Below, in pieces: positions 14,482-16,294 of a stretch of DNA of 16,294 nt (its first letter is position 1; every line of letters starts with the position of its first letter). Under the pieces are notes generated by a model. It ran no database searches. It was given only the letters and a program-made list of their open reading frames with translations, and had not been told where the DNA came from. Origin of the DNA: Pseudomonadota bacterium (GTDB taxonomy: Bacteria > Pseudomonadota > Alphaproteobacteria > Acetobacterales > Acetobacteraceae); NCBI GenBank assembly GCA_021784255.1, contig JAJXSZ010000034.1:1-16294 (forward strand), read 5' to 3'. Both the position numbers and the translations under genes were made by a program.

Positions 14482-16193
14482 CCGCGGAGGCGCAGGCTGA
14501 CGTCGCCGACGCCGGCCCCGCCCCCGCCCCCGCATCCGCGCCGCCCGTGGATGGCAGGTCCGCCGCACCGCCCCGGCTTTGGGAGATACTCGGCGTGGCG
14601 CTGCCGCTCACCGGCCTCGTGCTGCTGCTGCAATACCTGGCGAATGCCTATTCCGGGTCCTTCGCCGACGATGACGCGTCGCACTACATCAACGGTCTTC
14701 TGATCCATGATTACCTGCTGCGTGGCTTGGGCAGGTCGCCGATCGCCTATCTCATCTGGTTTCACAGCCATTACCCGCTTGTCGGCATCGGTCACTGGGC
14801 GCCCGGCTATTACCTTGTCGAGGCACTCTGGATGTTGCTGGTCTCCACCAGCCTGCACGGCACGCTGGTTCTGTCGGCCCTGGTCACTGTCACGGCTGCA
14901 CTCCTCGTCTATGTCCTGTTGCGCAGCCGGGTGGGACGCATCATCGCCGTGCTGGGTGCGACAGGCTTTGTCGTCTCGCCGATCATCCAGAACGGCAGCA
15001 TGGAACTCATGCTGGACATCCCCGTCGCGCTGACCTGCCTGCTCGCAACGCTCGTCTATGCGCGCTATCTGCGTGCCGGAACGGCAGGCAGCGCGCTGCT
15101 GTTCGGGCTGGTGGCGAGCGCTGCGATCATGATCAAGGGAAACGGTGCTGCCCTCGCCCTGGTGCCGCCGTTCGCGGTCCTGATCACGGGGCGGTGGAAT
15201 TTGTTTCGGAGACGCAATTTCTGGCTGCCGGTTCCCGTCGTGCTGGTGCTCGCCGGCGCGTGGTATGCTATCACCTACGGCCAGGTCGCAGCAGGATTTC
15301 GTTACGCCTGGGGCATTCACTACATGCTGGTGGCGCTGCGGGCCAACAGCGTCCTTCTATACTATGGTGTCGGTCCCCTGGTGCTGATCTTCGCTGCCCT
15401 CGGTCTCGTCGATGTGCTGCGACACCACCGCGCCGATCCGACATTGGTCGCACTCGCGGCGCTTCTGCTCAGCGTCTGGGTTTTCCAGATGATCGCGCCG
15501 GCCGCGATCCAGGACCGCTATCTCGCACCGCTGCTGGCACCGGTTTTTTTCTTTGCGGGGTGCGGGTTGTTCCTGGTTTCGCAACGACTTGCCCGCCAGG
15601 CCCGGTCGCCTGCGATCCTGCGATCGGTTCTGGTCGCCATCACGGCTCTCTCGATGGTTCCCGCGGCATTATCGGCAAACTACCTTCCCGACAACGGATA
15701 TTTTGCGGCAGCGCGTCTGGTGCGACGCCTTGTCCCCGCGAAGAACCCGGTGGTCCTGGTGGTGACCCCTCCGCCAGGGGAGGGCGCCATGATCTCCGCG
15801 CTGGCATCGATGGATCCGGCGCGCCCCAGCCTTTTTGTCGTCCGTGGATCGCGCCTTCTAGGCGGGGGTGGCTACAACAACAGTCAATACGTTCCGCGGT
15901 TTGCCCATGTCAGCCAGGTGATGGCCGCGATCGATCATTACGGCATTCCGCTTCTCGTCTTTCGCGACGACAGCTGGGTGCATGCGTGGGAGCATATCCG
16001 CCAGGTGAAGGAGGCAGCGCTTCGGGAAGGAACGCGATGGCAGGTCGTCGCACGCACCGGACCGGCCGCCGACCCGGTCATCATCATGCGCCTCCTGGAA
16101 AACGATCAGCGGACGGTCGATCCACGCGCGCTGGTGCGCCTCAGTGGTCCCAAGGCGTTGCGGCCGCAGCGCCGGCGCCGAAGCGGCCGATGA
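14478..16193 (+). CDS. GT39-family (GT-C fold) membrane glycosyltransferase
   Basis: This 571-residue polytopic membrane protein resembles the ArnT/PMT-type glycosyltransferases, which move a sugar from a polyprenyl-phosphate carrier to a lipid or protein on the periplasmic side. A Pro/Ala-rich cytoplasmic tail (1-31) precedes the first helix (about 36-55). The first outer loop holds the acidic motif FADDDASHYING (D64-D66), equivalent to the catalytic 'DE' site of the family. SHYPLVGIGHWAPGYY follows, then around nine to eleven hydrophobic segments, the block AAIQDRYLAPLLAPVFFF, and a soluble C-terminal domain (about 400-571) with NNSQYVPRFAHVSQ. The start is a GTG sharing 4 bases with the peptidase stop, and there is no independent Shine-Dalgarno sequence. 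Base composition is visibly less GC-rich than the housekeeping genes, with a T7 run at 15544-15550. Family is likely, substrate unknown. Confidence 0.87.
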   Translation: MTAEAQADVADAGPAPAPASAPPVDGRSAAPPRLWEILGVALPLTGLVLLLQYLANAYSGSFADDDASHYINGLLIHDYLLRGLGRSPIAYLIWFHSHYPLVGIGHWAPGYYLVEALWMLLVSTSLHGTLVLSALVTVTAALLVYVLLRSRVGRIIAVLGATGFVVSPIIQNGSMELMLDIPVALTCLLATLVYARYLRAGTAGSALLFGLVASAAIMIKGNGAALALVPPFAVLITGRWNLFRRRNFWLPVPVVLVLAGAWYAITYGQVAAGFRYAWGIHYMLVALRANSVLLYYGVGPLVLIFAALGLVDVLRHHRADPTLVALAALLLSVWVFQMIAPAAIQDRYLAPLLAPVFFFAGCGLFLVSQRLARQARSPAILRSVLVAITALSMVPAALSANYLPDNGYFAAARLVRRLVPAKNPVVLVVTPPPGEGAMISALASMDPARPSLFVVRGSRLLGGGGYNNSQYVPRFAHVSQVMAAIDHYGIPLLVFRDDSWVHAWEHIRQVKEAALREGTRWQVVARTGPAADPVIIMRLLENDQRTVDPRALVRLSGPKALRPQRRRRSGR

Positions 16194-16224
16194 AGGCTCG
16201 AAGCCACTACGATGGAGCGACGTC

Positions 16225-16294
16225 GTGAAAATCGCCATGATTGCCCCGCCCTGGATCAGTATTCCGCCCGCGACATATGGCGGCACCGAGTCCA
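16225..16294 (+). CDS. GT4-type glycosyltransferase, N-terminus only (3' truncated)
   Basis: Only 23 codons are visible before the window ends. A GTG start has GGAG (16214-16217) 7 bases upstream and lies 31 bases after the GT39 stop. The peptide begins MKIAMIAPPW and continues with PPATYGGTES. The 'I.MIAPPW...P...YGGTE' pattern is typical of the N-terminus of GT4 glycosyltransferases, where the glycine-rich turn contacts the acceptor or donor. It probably continues the glycan operon beginning with the GT39 gene. Confidence 0.75.
   Translation, partial: MKIAMIAPPWISIPPATYGGTES

Overview
This is a GC-rich, gene-dense chromosomal window, most likely from an alphaproteobacterium. The gene content fits the Acetobacteraceae/Rhodospirillales: a FlgL-type flagellar protein, an intracellular PHB depolymerase, an ELM1-like protein, an HpnL-like flippase-fold protein, and long spurious antisense reading frames caused by GC-rich codon use. 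The placement is an inference from family content, not from a marker gene.

Layout. The left edge (1-810) is the 3' end of a flagellar hook-filament junction gene (flgL), followed by a complete tRNA-Lys(CTT) at 870-945. A poorly conserved stretch follows, with a probable small two-helix membrane protein (1076-1456) and a perfect 5 x 15-bp minisatellite (1616-1690). Three minus-strand genes then run leftward from 6770 to 1729 as a likely operon: an ELM1-like (mitochondrial fission ELM1/DUF1022) protein, a 631-residue protein of unknown function that looks like an alpha/beta domain followed by four beta-rich modules, and a bifunctional enoyl-CoA hydratase/3-hydroxyacyl-CoA dehydrogenase. The leader of the last gene has three mutually complementary 8-nt arms, one of which touches the start codon.

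Divergent from this operon are phaZ (intracellular PHB depolymerase with a cysteine nucleophile) and a GT4-type glycosyltransferase. A convergent minus-strand gene encodes an HpnL/lysylphosphatidylglycerol-synthase-type integral membrane protein. Divergent from that, cysS (cysteinyl-tRNA synthetase) and trmJ (tRNA 2'-O-methyltransferase) form a tight two-gene tRNA unit. Next come an M20 metallopeptidase, a GT39-type (GT-C) membrane glycosyltransferase that overlaps it by 4 bp, and the first 70 bases of another GT4 glycosyltransferase cut by the window end.

Themes. Fatty-acid and PHB carbon turnover (hydratase/dehydrogenase, phaZ) lies beside envelope or polysaccharide functions (two GT4, one GT39, an HpnL-like protein, the ELM1-like protein) and tRNA functions (tRNA-Lys, cysS, trmJ). 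I see no insertion sequence, integrase, CRISPR array, toxin-antitoxin pair or recognisable defence system. The best candidates for something undescribed are the orphan multi-module protein co-transcribed with the ELM1-like gene and the switch-like leader in front of the beta-oxidation gene.
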